A stretch of 64,000 bases of DNA, taken from contig NZ_LT627736.1 in NCBI RefSeq assembly GCF_900102005.1, positions 1,178,001 to 1,242,000 of the forward strand, written 5' to 3'. The notes under the pieces are model-generated. The model made no database searches, was not told the DNA's origin, and was given only the letters and a program-made list of their open reading frames with translations. A program made the position numbers and the translations under genes. Positions 35,187 through 45,287 of this stretch are shown piece by piece; the stretch's first letter is position 1, and each line of letters opens with the position of its first letter. The stretch comes from Microbacterium sp. LKL04 (lineage in GTDB: Bacteria > Actinomycetota > Actinomycetes > Actinomycetales > Microbacteriaceae).

Positions 35187-35570
35187 GTTCGTGGATCGGA
35201 GGCGGGATGCCGTCGGCCACGCGACGACGAGCGCAGCGGCCAGCGGGACCAGGAACGTCCAGATGAGACCGGGGGTGATCGCCGCACCCTCCGGCGGCGC
35301 GGGGACCACGACCGAACCGCCCGGTCCCTCGTTGGCGAAGACGAGCGTCGCGAGCATGGCACCGATGCCGCAGGCGAGAGCGGACGTTCGCTCGCCCGTA
35401 AGGGTACGGACGGCGATGAGCAGGGCGATGAAGCCGATGGATGCGACCAGAAGGCCCACCGGGATGACTCCCCAGACGGCGGCCTGCCCGATCGTCCCCG
35501 CCACGCCGTAGACGACGCCGATGACGGCGGCGAGCACCCAGGTGGCGATGCGGGCGAGGAGGGCGTTCAC
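35184..35570 (-). CDS. Four-helix membrane protein, DUF6113-like
   Basis: About 128 residues with four membrane segments, ending in ASRLRSTN. The family is probably DUF6113, often found near fdxA in Actinobacteria (from memory, not certain). GTG 35570 is preferred over GTG 35576 because TAGACT (35577-35582) is exactly 6 nt before it, the standard leaderless spacing here. Its 3' end covers the -10 hexamer of fdxA. Function is unknown. Confidence 0.65.
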   Translation of the reverse strand: MNALLARIATWVLAAVIGVVYGVAGTIGQAAVWGVIPVGLLVASIGFIALLIAVRTLTGERTSALACGIGAMLATLVFANEGPGGSVVVPAPPEGAAITPGLIWTFLVPLAAALVVAWPTASRLRSTN

Positions 35571-35576
35571 CCGCAC

Positions 35577-35582
35577 AGTCTA
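35577..35582 (-). promoter_or_regulatory. -10 hexamer TAGACT of the four-helix membrane gene
   Basis: Spacing to GTG 35570 is 6 nt, which decides the start. Confidence 0.5.
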
Positions 35583-35602
35583 GGCGCGGGACCTGTGTGC
35601 TC

Positions 35603-35917
35603 TCAGGCCGCGATGCCCGAGAGCCGCAGGAGGGCGGCGACGACCGCCGCGGCCAGCACCACGACCAGGAAGGGCGCCCGCAGCGCCAAGAGGCCACCGG
35701 CGACGACGACGGCCGGCACTCGGGCGTCCACCACGATCGCCTGGCCGACGCCCAGCGTCTGGACGACGACGAGAGCGGAGAGGAGGGCGACCGTGAGCAG
35801 GTCGATCGTCCGCGACGGCCGAGGCGCCTCGAACCAGGCGGGCGGGACGAGGTAGCCGGCGGTCTTCAGCGCCACGCAGACGATGGAGGCCAGGAGAACG
35901 GAATGCCAGAGTGTCAC
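35603..35917 (-). CDS. azlD: AzlD-family branched-chain amino acid exporter small subunit
   Basis: A 104-residue protein with four membrane segments (VTLWHSVLLASIVCVALKTA start, then a PPAWFEAPRPSRTIDLLTVAL loop). AzlD pairs with AzlC to export branched-chain amino acids and analogues. GTG 35917 overlaps the azlC stop as GTGA. It is shorter than most listed open frames because the longer frame extends into azlC antisense-free sequence in another phase. Confidence 0.85.
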   Translation of the reverse strand: MTLWHSVLLASIVCVALKTAGYLVPPAWFEAPRPSRTIDLLTVALLSALVVVQTLGVGQAIVVDARVPAVVVAGGLLALRAPFLVVVLAAAVVAALLRLSGIAA

Positions 35918-36618
35918 GCGGCGGCTCCAGGCGAGGAGGTGCGCGACGCGAACCAGTTGGTCCACCCCACCACGATGGCGACCAGCGCGGCGACGAGGAC
36001 CGGCACTCCCGGCATGAGCGCGGGGGTGAGAACCACGGCGACCACGGCGGCGGCGACCCCCACCGCGATCGCCTGACGTCGACGCAGGCGCGGCCAGAGC
36101 AGGGCGAGGAAGGCGGCGGCGGCCGCGGCATCCAATCCGTACGCCTTCACGTCGCCGAGCACGTCGCCCAGCAGGGCGCCCGCGAGGGTCGTCACGTTCC
36201 AGCCGAGGTAGATGCCGATGCCGGTCACCCAGAAGCCGACGCGGCGAGCCGCGGCATCCGGCTGCGCGAGGGCGACGGCCGTCGATTCGTCGATCGTGAA
36301 GTGGGAGGCCGCGGCCCGGCGCCAGAAACCGTCGCCGATGACCGGGGACATCCGCAGCCCGTACGCGACATTGCGGATGCCGAGCAGCCCCGCCGAAGCG
36401 ATCGCCGCGCCCGGCAGTCCGCCTCCCCCGATGACACCGACGAACGCGAACTGCGATCCGCCGGTGAACATCAGGAGGCTGAGGACGCACGTCTGCCAGA
36501 CGTCGAGACCCGACGTCACCGCGAGTGCGCCGAACGAGATGCCGTAGGCACTCGTCGCGAGCACGACCCCGAGGGAGTCACGCCAGGCCCGACGAGTCGG
36601 AGGCTGCTCCCCCGTCAC
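35914..36618 (-). CDS. azlC: AzlC-family branched-chain amino acid exporter large subunit
   Basis: A 234-residue membrane protein with six to seven segments. Family landmarks are ISFGALAVTSGL, LMFTGGSQFAFVGVIGGGG, RNVAYGLRMSP and HFTIDESTAVAL. GTG 36618 stands 2 nt after the typA stop, so translation is probably coupled or the genes share a transcript. The open frame upstream lies inside typA and is not coding. It works with AzlD. Confidence 0.85.
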   Translation of the reverse strand: MTGEQPPTRRAWRDSLGVVLATSAYGISFGALAVTSGLDVWQTCVLSLLMFTGGSQFAFVGVIGGGGLPGAAIASAGLLGIRNVAYGLRMSPVIGDGFWRRAAASHFTIDESTAVALAQPDAAARRVGFWVTGIGIYLGWNVTTLAGALLGDVLGDVKAYGLDAAAAAAFLALLWPRLRRRQAIAVGVAAAVVAVVLTPALMPGVPVLVAALVAIVVGWTNWFASRTSSPGAAA

Positions 36619-36620
36619 CG

Positions 36621-38534
<1,914 letters not shown>

Positions 38535-38581
38535 GAAGGGGATTCCTTGCAGAGAGGGTGATGCCGGGATGCCGGCAGTCC

Positions 38582-38587
38582 ACTTTA
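38582..38587 (-). promoter_or_regulatory. -10 hexamer TAAAGT of typA
   Basis: It lies 47 nt before ATG 38534, leaving a ~40-nt leader. Confidence 0.4.
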
Positions 38588-38608
38588 CCGCAGACGGCGA
38601 CACGCCGA

Positions 38609-38638
38609 CGGGGCGAGGACCTTTCGGTCCCCGCCCCG
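38609..38638 (-). terminator. Terminator hairpin after the first peptide-transporter operon
   Basis: A 13-bp stem with one mismatch (38609-38621 with 38626-38638) closes on a TTTC loop. It stands 24 nt past the stop of the binding-protein gene. No T-run is visible, as is common in high-GC genomes. Confidence 0.65.
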
Positions 38639-38661
38639 CCGGTGCTGTGTGTGCGGACTGC

Positions 38662-40347
38662 TTACTCGGCAGCCCAGCCGACGATCGTCCAGTCGATGGT
38701 CTCGAACTGGGTGGCGCCCCAGTTCACGAGACCGTCCTTGACCGCGTAGACGTTGGGGAGCGGTGCGATCGGGAACATGGGGACGTAGTTCCAGATCACA
38801 TCGTTGATCTCCTTGGCGATCTCGATGCGCTTAGCGGGGTCGAGCTCGGCGTTGGCCTGGTCGTACAGAGCGCCCAGCTTGTCGTCCGTCGTACCCGTGA
38901 AGTTCGACTCGGAGTCGAGCGGGTAGTAAAGCGCCTCCGACGAGGAGATCGGGAACGCGGTGCCGACCCACGAGAACGACACCATCTCGAAGTTACCGGG
39001 GATGACGTAGTCGCTGAAGTAGGTCGCGGCGGGAACCGTGACCAGCTCGACGGGGATGCCGAACGCGTTCAGGTCGGCCTGGACCTGCTCCGAGCGCTGG
39101 ATGTTCGTTGCCGTGTCGGCGGGAACCGTGACGGTGAGCTTGAGCTCGGTGCCGTCCTTCGTCCAGGACTCGCCTTCACTGCCCTCGTAGCCGGCTTCCT
39201 CGAGGTACTCCGCAGCCTTCGCGTTGTCCTGCGCGAGCGCCTTGTCCTCGTAGCCGTTCTGGCCGGGCATGAAGATGTAATCGCCCTGCGTGATCGGAGG
39301 AGCGTCGACGGGCGTGTTCGCCGAGGCGGCGATCTGCTCGCGGTTGACGATCGACGCGACGGCCTTGCGGACGTTGACGTCGGAGAGAGGACCTTCCTTG
39401 GCGTTCATCGTGACGTGCGTCCATGTGGTGCCACCGGACGTCTCGATCTTCGCGTCGGAACGGGTCTTGGCCGTCTGGTACAGGTCGGCGTTGGCCGAGA
39501 TGTACAGGGCGTCGAGCTCTGAGTTGGCGAACGAGGCGCCCTGCTGGTCCTGGCTGACCGCGCGGAACAGGACGGTTTCGAGCTTCGGAGTCGCACCCCA
39601 CCACTGCGGGTTGCGCTCCAGGGTGACGACCTGGCCGGTCGTGTCGATCTTCGAGATCTTGAACGGGCCGGAGGACGGAACGGCCTTGGTGCGGTAGCCG
39701 TCGTTGTACGCCGCGGGGTCGCTCGAGATGGATGCCGGAAGCAGCCCGCCCGTGAACAGCCCCTGCCAGTCCGCGTAGATGCTCGAGAACGTGATCTTCA
39801 CGTCGAACTCGTCCGCACCCTGCTCGACCGAAGAGATGTCTTCCCAGCCGGCGGTGGAGGCGGGGGTGAACTCCTTGTTGGAGCCGTTCTGCGCCTTCCA
39901 GTACGCGATGTAATCGGCAGCCGTGATCGGTGTGCCGTCCTCCCACTTCGCATCGGGGTTCAGCTTGATCTCGACGACCTGCGGGTCATCGCTCGTGAGC
40001 TCCGCCGACGACGCGTAGTTCTCGTCGACGACGGGCGTGCCGTCTTCCTTGATCTTGAAGGGCCCGCCGGTGGTCCCCTCGACGATGTCGACGGTGTCCG
40101 CCTCATTGCCGTCGACCTGGTTGATGTTGAACTGCACCGGCAGCGATCCGACCGCGAGGGTCAGCGTGCCGCCGTCCTTGACCTGGGCCGCATCGGCACG
40201 GGTCCACGCCGTGGCGGGGAGCTCCGGGGCTGCCGACTCGCTCTGGGTGGGCGCACCGGTGTTTCCGGCAGCACAACCAGAGATCACGAGTGCGGCGACG
40301 CCGAGCAGCGCCAAAGACCCGAACGGCTTTGCACCTCGAATCTTCAT
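38662..40347 (-). CDS. Peptide ABC transporter substrate-binding lipoprotein (SBP family 5), system 1
   Basis: A 561-residue lipoprotein with signal peptide and lipobox VISGC (Cys ~25), then the family 5 solute-binding fold (SLPVQFNINQVDGN, KWEDGTPITAADYIAYWKA, LERNPQWWG, VNREQIAA). It captures oligo- or dipeptides outside the membrane. GAGAGGAA precedes ATG 40347. It is the last gene of its operon, separated from the ATPase gene by a hairpin that could tune its level. Confidence 0.9.
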   Translation of the reverse strand: MKIRGAKPFGSLALLGVAALVISGCAAGNTGAPTQSESAAPELPATAWTRADAAQVKDGGTLTLAVGSLPVQFNINQVDGNEADTVDIVEGTTGGPFKIKEDGTPVVDENYASSAELTSDDPQVVEIKLNPDAKWEDGTPITAADYIAYWKAQNGSNKEFTPASTAGWEDISSVEQGADEFDVKITFSSIYADWQGLFTGGLLPASISSDPAAYNDGYRTKAVPSSGPFKISKIDTTGQVVTLERNPQWWGATPKLETVLFRAVSQDQQGASFANSELDALYISANADLYQTAKTRSDAKIETSGGTTWTHVTMNAKEGPLSDVNVRKAVASIVNREQIAASANTPVDAPPITQGDYIFMPGQNGYEDKALAQDNAKAAEYLEEAGYEGSEGESWTKDGTELKLTVTVPADTATNIQRSEQVQADLNAFGIPVELVTVPAATYFSDYVIPGNFEMVSFSWVGTAFPISSSEALYYPLDSESNFTGTTDDKLGALYDQANAELDPAKRIEIAKEINDVIWNYVPMFPIAPLPNVYAVKDGLVNWGATQFETIDWTIVGWAAE

Positions 40348-40381
40348 GTGATTGTTCCTCTCGTTTACCTTTTGGTGACCA

Positions 40382-40405
40382 CCGGCGGAATGGTGCGCCC
40401 GCCGG
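40382..40405 (-). other. Intercistronic hairpin between the ATPase and binding-protein genes
   Basis: A CCGGCGG (40382-40388)/CCGCCGG (40399-40405) stem with a 10-nt loop stands just after the ATPase stop. It may stabilise or partly terminate transcripts. Confidence 0.45.
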
Positions 40406-40412
40406 AGGGGGT

Positions 40413-42542
40413 TCAGGATGCGGCCGACAGCGCGACCTCGTCGACCAGCGTCGAGTCCTCGACGTGGTGGCAGGCGACGCGCGCACGGCCGTGAGGCGTC
40501 AACTCCGGCTCGACGGAACGGCACATGTCCTGGCGCGTCTCGTCGAGGAGCTTGTACAGGGGGCAGCGTGTGCGGAACCGGCATCCGCTGATCTCCTGCG
40601 TCGGGCTCGGCAGATCTCCCTGCAGGAGCACCCGCGCCCGCCCGCGCTCGATGCGCGGGTCGGGGATCGGAGCCGCCGAGATGAGGGCCTTGGTGTAAGG
40701 ATGCTGCGGGTTGTCGAATACCGAGGACACCGGCCCCTGCTCCACGACGGAACCGAGATACATCACGGCGACGTCGTCGGCGATCTGACGGACGACGGCG
40801 AGGTCGTGCGCGACGAAAAGGTACGACAGTCCCAGCTGAGCCTTGAGATCTTCGAGCAGGTTGATGACGCCGGCTTGGATCGACACGTCGAGCGCTGACA
40901 CCGGCTCGTCGAGCACGATGACGGACGGGTTGGTCGCGAGGGCTCGGGCGATGCCGATGCGCTGGCGCTGGCCTCCCGAGAACTCGTGCGGATAGCGGTC
41001 GGCCATCGACGGGTCGAGACCGACGAGATCGAGCAGCTCGAGGGCGCGCTTGTCGCGGTCGGTCTTCTTGGCGCCGATCGCCCAGAGCGGCTCGGTGATG
41101 ACCTCGCTGATCGGAAGACGGGGGTCGATGGCGCCCATAGGATCCTGGAACACGATCTGCACGTCGCGGCGAAGTGCGTGGCGTTCGCGCGGGCTGAGCG
41201 AGCCGACGTCCTTGCCGTTGATCTTGATCGACCCGGACTGCGGCGCGGTCATCTCCATGATCTCGAGAATCGTGGTCGTTTTGCCGCAGCCCGACTCCCC
41301 CACGAGACCCATCGTGCGGCCCGGCTTGAGCGAGAAGGAGACGCCGTCGACGGCGCGGACCGTGCCCACACGGCGCGGGAAGACCGCACCCTTCATGAGG
41401 GGGAAGTGACGGCGCAGGTCCGTGACCTCGACGACCGGCGCAGCACCGGAATCCACGAGCTCGCCGTCGATGATCGGATCCGCGACTGTGAAGACTTCGC
41501 TCCGCGCGATCTCACCGCGGGCGATCTCGCCTCCACGGATGCAGGCGGCGACGTGCTCGGGACCGGACGCCGGGTCGTGGGCGATCAGATCGGGCTCGAC
41601 GTCGCGGCACGCGTCGACCGCGATAGGGCAACGCGCCGCAAAGGGGCATCCCTTGGGGAGCGATGCGAGGGACGGCGGGCGGCCCTCAAGAGGGACGAGC
41701 CGCTGGGTGCCGGCTGTGAGCATGTTCGGGACCGAGCGCAGCAGACCGATCGAGTACGGCATCTGCGGCTCGTGGAAGACCTGATCCGTGGTGCCGAGCT
41801 CGACGAGCTTGCCGGCGTACATGACGCCCACGCGGTCGGCGTGTCCCGCGACGACACCGAGGTCGTGGGTGATCAGAACGACCGCGGCGCCGGTGATCTC
41901 CTTGGCCTTCTCGAGGACTTCGAGGATCTGCGCCTGGATGGTGACGTCGAGAGCCGTCGTGGGCTCGTCCGCGATGATCACCTTCGGGTCGTTCGCGATC
42001 GCCATGGCGATCATCGCTCGCTGCCGCATGCCGCCGGAGAACTCGTGCGGGAAGGCTTTGGCGCGCCGGTCGGGGTCGGGTATGCCGACCGTCTTCAGCA
42101 ATTCGACGGCCCGCGCGGCCGCCGCCTGAGACGAGAGCTTCGAATCGTGGAGACGCAGCGCCTCGGCGATCTGGTCGCCGACGGTGTAGACCGGAGTCAG
42201 CGCCGACAGCGGGTCCTGAAAGACCATGGACAGCTGCTTGCCACGGATGCGGGACAGCTTCTTGTCGTCCATGCCCAGGAGCGACTTGCCCTCGAACTCG
42301 ATCGCGCCCGTCACCTGCGCGTTGCTGGGGAGGAGGCCCATCACGGCGAGCGAGGACACGGACTTGCCTGAACCGGACTCGCCGACGATGCCGAGGAACT
42401 CCCCCGGGTGGACGTCGTACGAGATGCCTCGGACCGCCTGCACGTCGCCCGAACCGCGCTGCGGGAAGGTGACGCTGAGGTCGCGGACTGACAGAAGAGG
42501 CGTGCGACGGGACTGCGTCGACGAGAGAAGGGATTCAGGCAC
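40413..42542 (-). CDS. Dual ABC ATPase (OppD-OppF fusion type), system 1
   Basis: A 709-residue protein with two ABC domains. The first has Walker A GESGSGKS, signature FSGGMRQR and VIIADEPTTALDVT. The second has GESGCGKT, FSGGQRQR and VIVLDEPVSALDVS. Each ends with the Opp/Dpp C-terminal Cys motif (CPFAARCPIAVDAC and CRFRTRCPLYKLLDE...C), which may hold an Fe-S cluster. It powers import through the two adjacent permeases. GTG 42542 overlaps the permease stop by 8 bp. Confidence 0.92.
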   Translation of the reverse strand: MPESLLSSTQSRRTPLLSVRDLSVTFPQRGSGDVQAVRGISYDVHPGEFLGIVGESGSGKSVSSLAVMGLLPSNAQVTGAIEFEGKSLLGMDDKKLSRIRGKQLSMVFQDPLSALTPVYTVGDQIAEALRLHDSKLSSQAAAARAVELLKTVGIPDPDRRAKAFPHEFSGGMRQRAMIAMAIANDPKVIIADEPTTALDVTIQAQILEVLEKAKEITGAAVVLITHDLGVVAGHADRVGVMYAGKLVELGTTDQVFHEPQMPYSIGLLRSVPNMLTAGTQRLVPLEGRPPSLASLPKGCPFAARCPIAVDACRDVEPDLIAHDPASGPEHVAACIRGGEIARGEIARSEVFTVADPIIDGELVDSGAAPVVEVTDLRRHFPLMKGAVFPRRVGTVRAVDGVSFSLKPGRTMGLVGESGCGKTTTILEIMEMTAPQSGSIKINGKDVGSLSPRERHALRRDVQIVFQDPMGAIDPRLPISEVITEPLWAIGAKKTDRDKRALELLDLVGLDPSMADRYPHEFSGGQRQRIGIARALATNPSVIVLDEPVSALDVSIQAGVINLLEDLKAQLGLSYLFVAHDLAVVRQIADDVAVMYLGSVVEQGPVSSVFDNPQHPYTKALISAAPIPDPRIERGRARVLLQGDLPSPTQEISGCRFRTRCPLYKLLDETRQDMCRSVEPELTPHGRARVACHHVEDSTLVDEVALSAAS

Positions 42543-43461
42543 GGTTGGCCCCCGAGGTCGGGTCGATCGCATCGCGCAGGGCGTCGCCGATGAGACTGAT
42601 GGCGAATAGAAGGACGATGAGGACACCCGCCGGGAAGACGAACAGCCACGGGCGCGTCAGCGCGGCCGACGTGCCGTCCGCGAGCAGGGTGCCGAGCGAG
42701 ACATCCGGCTTCTGCACGCCGAAGCCGAAGTAGCTCAGCGACGTCTCGGACATGATCATCGAGACGATCCCGAGTGTCACGTCGATGATGAGCAAGGACG
42801 CGATGTTCGGGAGGATGTGGCGGCTCAGGATCTTCCGCGTCGGCAGACCCATGTACCGTGCGGCCCGCACGAAGTCGCGATTGCGCAGCGAACGCGTCTG
42901 GTTGCGGACCACTTGCGCCATGATCATCCAGCTGAAGATCGCAAGGAAGAAGGTCAGCGCGATCCACGACAGGCTTTTGAACAGCGGGCTGAGCAGCACC
43001 AGGATGAAGAACGACGGGACGACGAGCAACAGGTGGGTGAACCAGCTGATGACCTTGTCCGTCACTCCCCCGACGTAGCCCGCGACGGAGCCGATGACGG
43101 CGGCGAGCAGCGTCCCGAGGATGCCGGCGACGAGACCGATGATGAGGGACTTCTGCAGCCCCGCCATCGTCTGGGCGAAGATGTCCTGCCCGATGCTGTT
43201 GGTGCCGAACCAGTGGCGGAGCGTGGGCCCCATGCCCATGTTGTAGACGTCACGATCGGTGATCGACCACGGCGTCAGGAACGGTCCGACGATGGACAGC
43301 AGCACGATGGCGGCGAAAGCGATCGCGCCGACCCAGAACCGCGGCATCCCGCGCAGTCGACGCCAGACGAGACCGTTCCGGGAGAGCGGGCGGCGCTGCT
43401 TCGTGATGGTCTGTTCGTCGTCGAGGCTCACCTCGACGGCTTCTTGCTGAGCGATAACCAT
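42535..43461 (-). CDS. Peptide ABC transporter permease, DppC/OppC type, system 1
   Basis: A 308-residue permease with a cytoplasmic N-terminal stretch, a first membrane segment (about 38-58), a long outside loop (MGMGPTLRHWFGTNSIGQDIF) and the family EAA loop around RAARYMGLPTRKILSRHILPN. It pairs with the DppB-type subunit, whose stop is 1 nt before this ATG, to form the channel. Confidence 0.92.
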   Translation of the reverse strand: MVIAQQEAVEVSLDDEQTITKQRRPLSRNGLVWRRLRGMPRFWVGAIAFAAIVLLSIVGPFLTPWSITDRDVYNMGMGPTLRHWFGTNSIGQDIFAQTMAGLQKSLIIGLVAGILGTLLAAVIGSVAGYVGGVTDKVISWFTHLLLVVPSFFILVLLSPLFKSLSWIALTFFLAIFSWMIMAQVVRNQTRSLRNRDFVRAARYMGLPTRKILSRHILPNIASLLIIDVTLGIVSMIMSETSLSYFGFGVQKPDVSLGTLLADGTSAALTRPWLFVFPAGVLIVLLFAISLIGDALRDAIDPTSGANRA

Positions 43462-43462
43462 G

Positions 43463-44446
43463 TCAGCTCCTCACACGGGGGTCGAGGGCGGCGTAGATGA
43501 TCTCCGAGAACGTCGAGGAGAGCAGCACGAGAATGGCGACGAACAGGGTGCTCCCCGCTGCCGCGTTGACGTCGTTCGTGTTGACGGCCTGCAGCAGGAA
43601 CTGGCCCATGCCGCGCCAGCTGAAGACGATCTCGAGCATGGCGGAGCCCGCGACGAGTGTGCCGAAGCTGTACGCGAAAAAGGTCGACATCGGGATGAGC
43701 GCGATCCGCACACCGTGGCGGAACAGCGCCGGTCCGCGCTCGAGACCCTTTGATCGAGCAGTACGGATGTAGTCGGCTCCCAGGACGTCGAGCATGACGC
43801 TGCGCTGGTAGCGCGAGTAGCTCGCCGCGCTCATGAGGATGAGCGCCAACGTCGGCAGCAGGAGGTGCACCGCTCTGTCGAGCGTCAGATCCCACCAGCT
43901 TCCACTGATACCGGCACTGTATTCGCCGGTGAAGGTGATCAGTTGTACGCCCAGGCTGTTGTTGAGGGCCGTCGCACCGATCATCAGGAGAACGCCGATC
44001 ACGAACGTCGGCGTGGCGAAGATGAGGAACGATCCGTACGTGACGATCTGGTCGCTGGCGCGGTACTGGCGGACTGCACCCCAGACTCCGAGCAGGACGC
44101 CGATGACCGCGCCGATGATCGATCCGATGAGGAGGAGACGCAGACTCGCCCCGGAGCGGGCGATGATCTCCTCGACGACGGGCTGCTTGCCGATCGTGAT
44201 GCCGAGCGATCCCTGCGTGAAGAGGCCGACGAGCCAGTGCCACAGGCGGGCGATGACCGGCACGTCGGGGCTTTGGCCCAGCTGGGCGAGGGAGGCATCG
44301 ATCGACGCCTGCGGCGGACGAGGGTTCCTGCCGTAGAACGCGTCTCCGGGCCGGAAGATCGAGCTGGCCAGGACGTAGGCCATGCACGTGGCGATCAGGC
44401 TCAGGAACGCGTAATTGACGAACCGGCGGAGGACGTACAGCGTCAC
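43463..44446 (-). CDS. Peptide ABC transporter permease, DppB/OppB type, system 1
   Basis: A 327-residue permease, first gene of the operon. It starts MTLYVLRRFVNYAFLSLI (membrane segment), has a large outside loop containing RPGDAFYGRNPRPPQASID, and the EAA loop ADYIRTARSKGLERGPALF. The RDAFYGRN-type loop is larger than average. It starts at GTG 44446; the leader starts at the promoter near 44611-44638. Confidence 0.92.
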   Translation of the reverse strand: MTLYVLRRFVNYAFLSLIATCMAYVLASSIFRPGDAFYGRNPRPPQASIDASLAQLGQSPDVPVIARLWHWLVGLFTQGSLGITIGKQPVVEEIIARSGASLRLLLIGSIIGAVIGVLLGVWGAVRQYRASDQIVTYGSFLIFATPTFVIGVLLMIGATALNNSLGVQLITFTGEYSAGISGSWWDLTLDRAVHLLLPTLALILMSAASYSRYQRSVMLDVLGADYIRTARSKGLERGPALFRHGVRIALIPMSTFFAYSFGTLVAGSAMLEIVFSWRGMGQFLLQAVNTNDVNAAAGSTLFVAILVLLSSTFSEIIYAALDPRVRS

Positions 44447-44610
44447 CGGGAAATCCCGGCGGTTCGGGTCGCTGGCACAGACATGGTGGTGCTCTTTCTC
44501 GGGCTTACGCGCTCTTGCGTTTGCGTTCGATCACCGGAACCGGATCCGGCCTCAACGACCCTAACTCGCTCATCAACGCTGACAAGACCGTGTGGAGAAC
44601 TCTTTGTATG

Positions 44611-44638
44611 AACGTAACATTGCGTGACTTGCTCGCAA
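44611..44638 (-). promoter_or_regulatory. Promoter of peptide-transporter operon 1
   Basis: In the AT-richer 229-bp gap (44447-44675), -35 TTGCGA (44633-44638) and -10 TACGTT (44611-44616) are separated by 16 bp. A second TAGGGT-like element lies closer to the gene. A ~160-nt leader would precede the first permease gene. No further gene is seen in this gap. Confidence 0.4.
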
Positions 44639-44675
44639 AATGACTGTGAACACCCCGCGCAATTGGCCAGTACGC

Positions 44676-45287
44676 TCAGCCGTTGGCGCCGCTGATGATC
44701 ACCGCGCTCAGTGCCCAGGCGACGATCACGACCAGCGCGAAGATCGCGCGCAGATCCCAGCCACGGACGACACGACCCGCACCGGAACCGGTTTCACTGG
44801 CGGACAGCCACTGCTCCCGGATGAGCTCGAGATCGCGGAGCGCGGGAGGGATCCGCGCTCGAGGGCTCGGGTCAGGCCGGAGACCCGGCCGCGGCGGCCG
44901 CCCCGCGACGGGTCCGCCGAAGGCACTGACGGTACGACCGTCATCCAGCGTGAAACGCACCTGATAGCGGATGCCGATGTCGCTCACCCGATCCCACGGA
45001 ATCCGGACCACGCGAAGGAGGTTCTGCACCGTCGCACCGCGGGCATCGACCGCCACATGAGAGACGAAGGTGGCGACGTAGATGAACCAGAGGACCAGCA
45101 GCATCCAGGGAGCCAGCAGGAGCATCTCGCCCCACCCGGCGCGGACCACGGCATCGACGAGGAGCAACAGGGTCACGATGGACGCCAGGATCAGGGCGAC
45201 GGTCCCCGAGGGAGCCCGGAAGACCCGCGGCGAGGCCGCCCGGGGATCACCCGGACGCGCCTCGCCGTTCATAGGGCCGCTGCTCAC
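44676..45287 (-). CDS. PH-domain membrane protein
   Basis: A 203-residue protein with two N-terminal membrane segments (about 28-46 and 54-76), a bacterial PH-like domain (VAVDARGATVQNLLRVVRIPW... FTLDDGRTVSAFGG) and a last membrane segment (about 178-198). Such proteins are common in Actinobacteria; the role is unknown. GTG 45287 overlaps the stop of the second transporter ATPase as GTGA, so it is translated as the last cistron of transporter operon 2. Confidence 0.78.
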   Translation of the reverse strand: MSSGPMNGEARPGDPRAASPRVFRAPSGTVALILASIVTLLLLVDAVVRAGWGEMLLLAPWMLLVLWFIYVATFVSHVAVDARGATVQNLLRVVRIPWDRVSDIGIRYQVRFTLDDGRTVSAFGGPVAGRPPRPGLRPDPSPRARIPPALRDLELIREQWLSASETGSGAGRVVRGWDLRAIFALVVIVAWALSAVIISGANG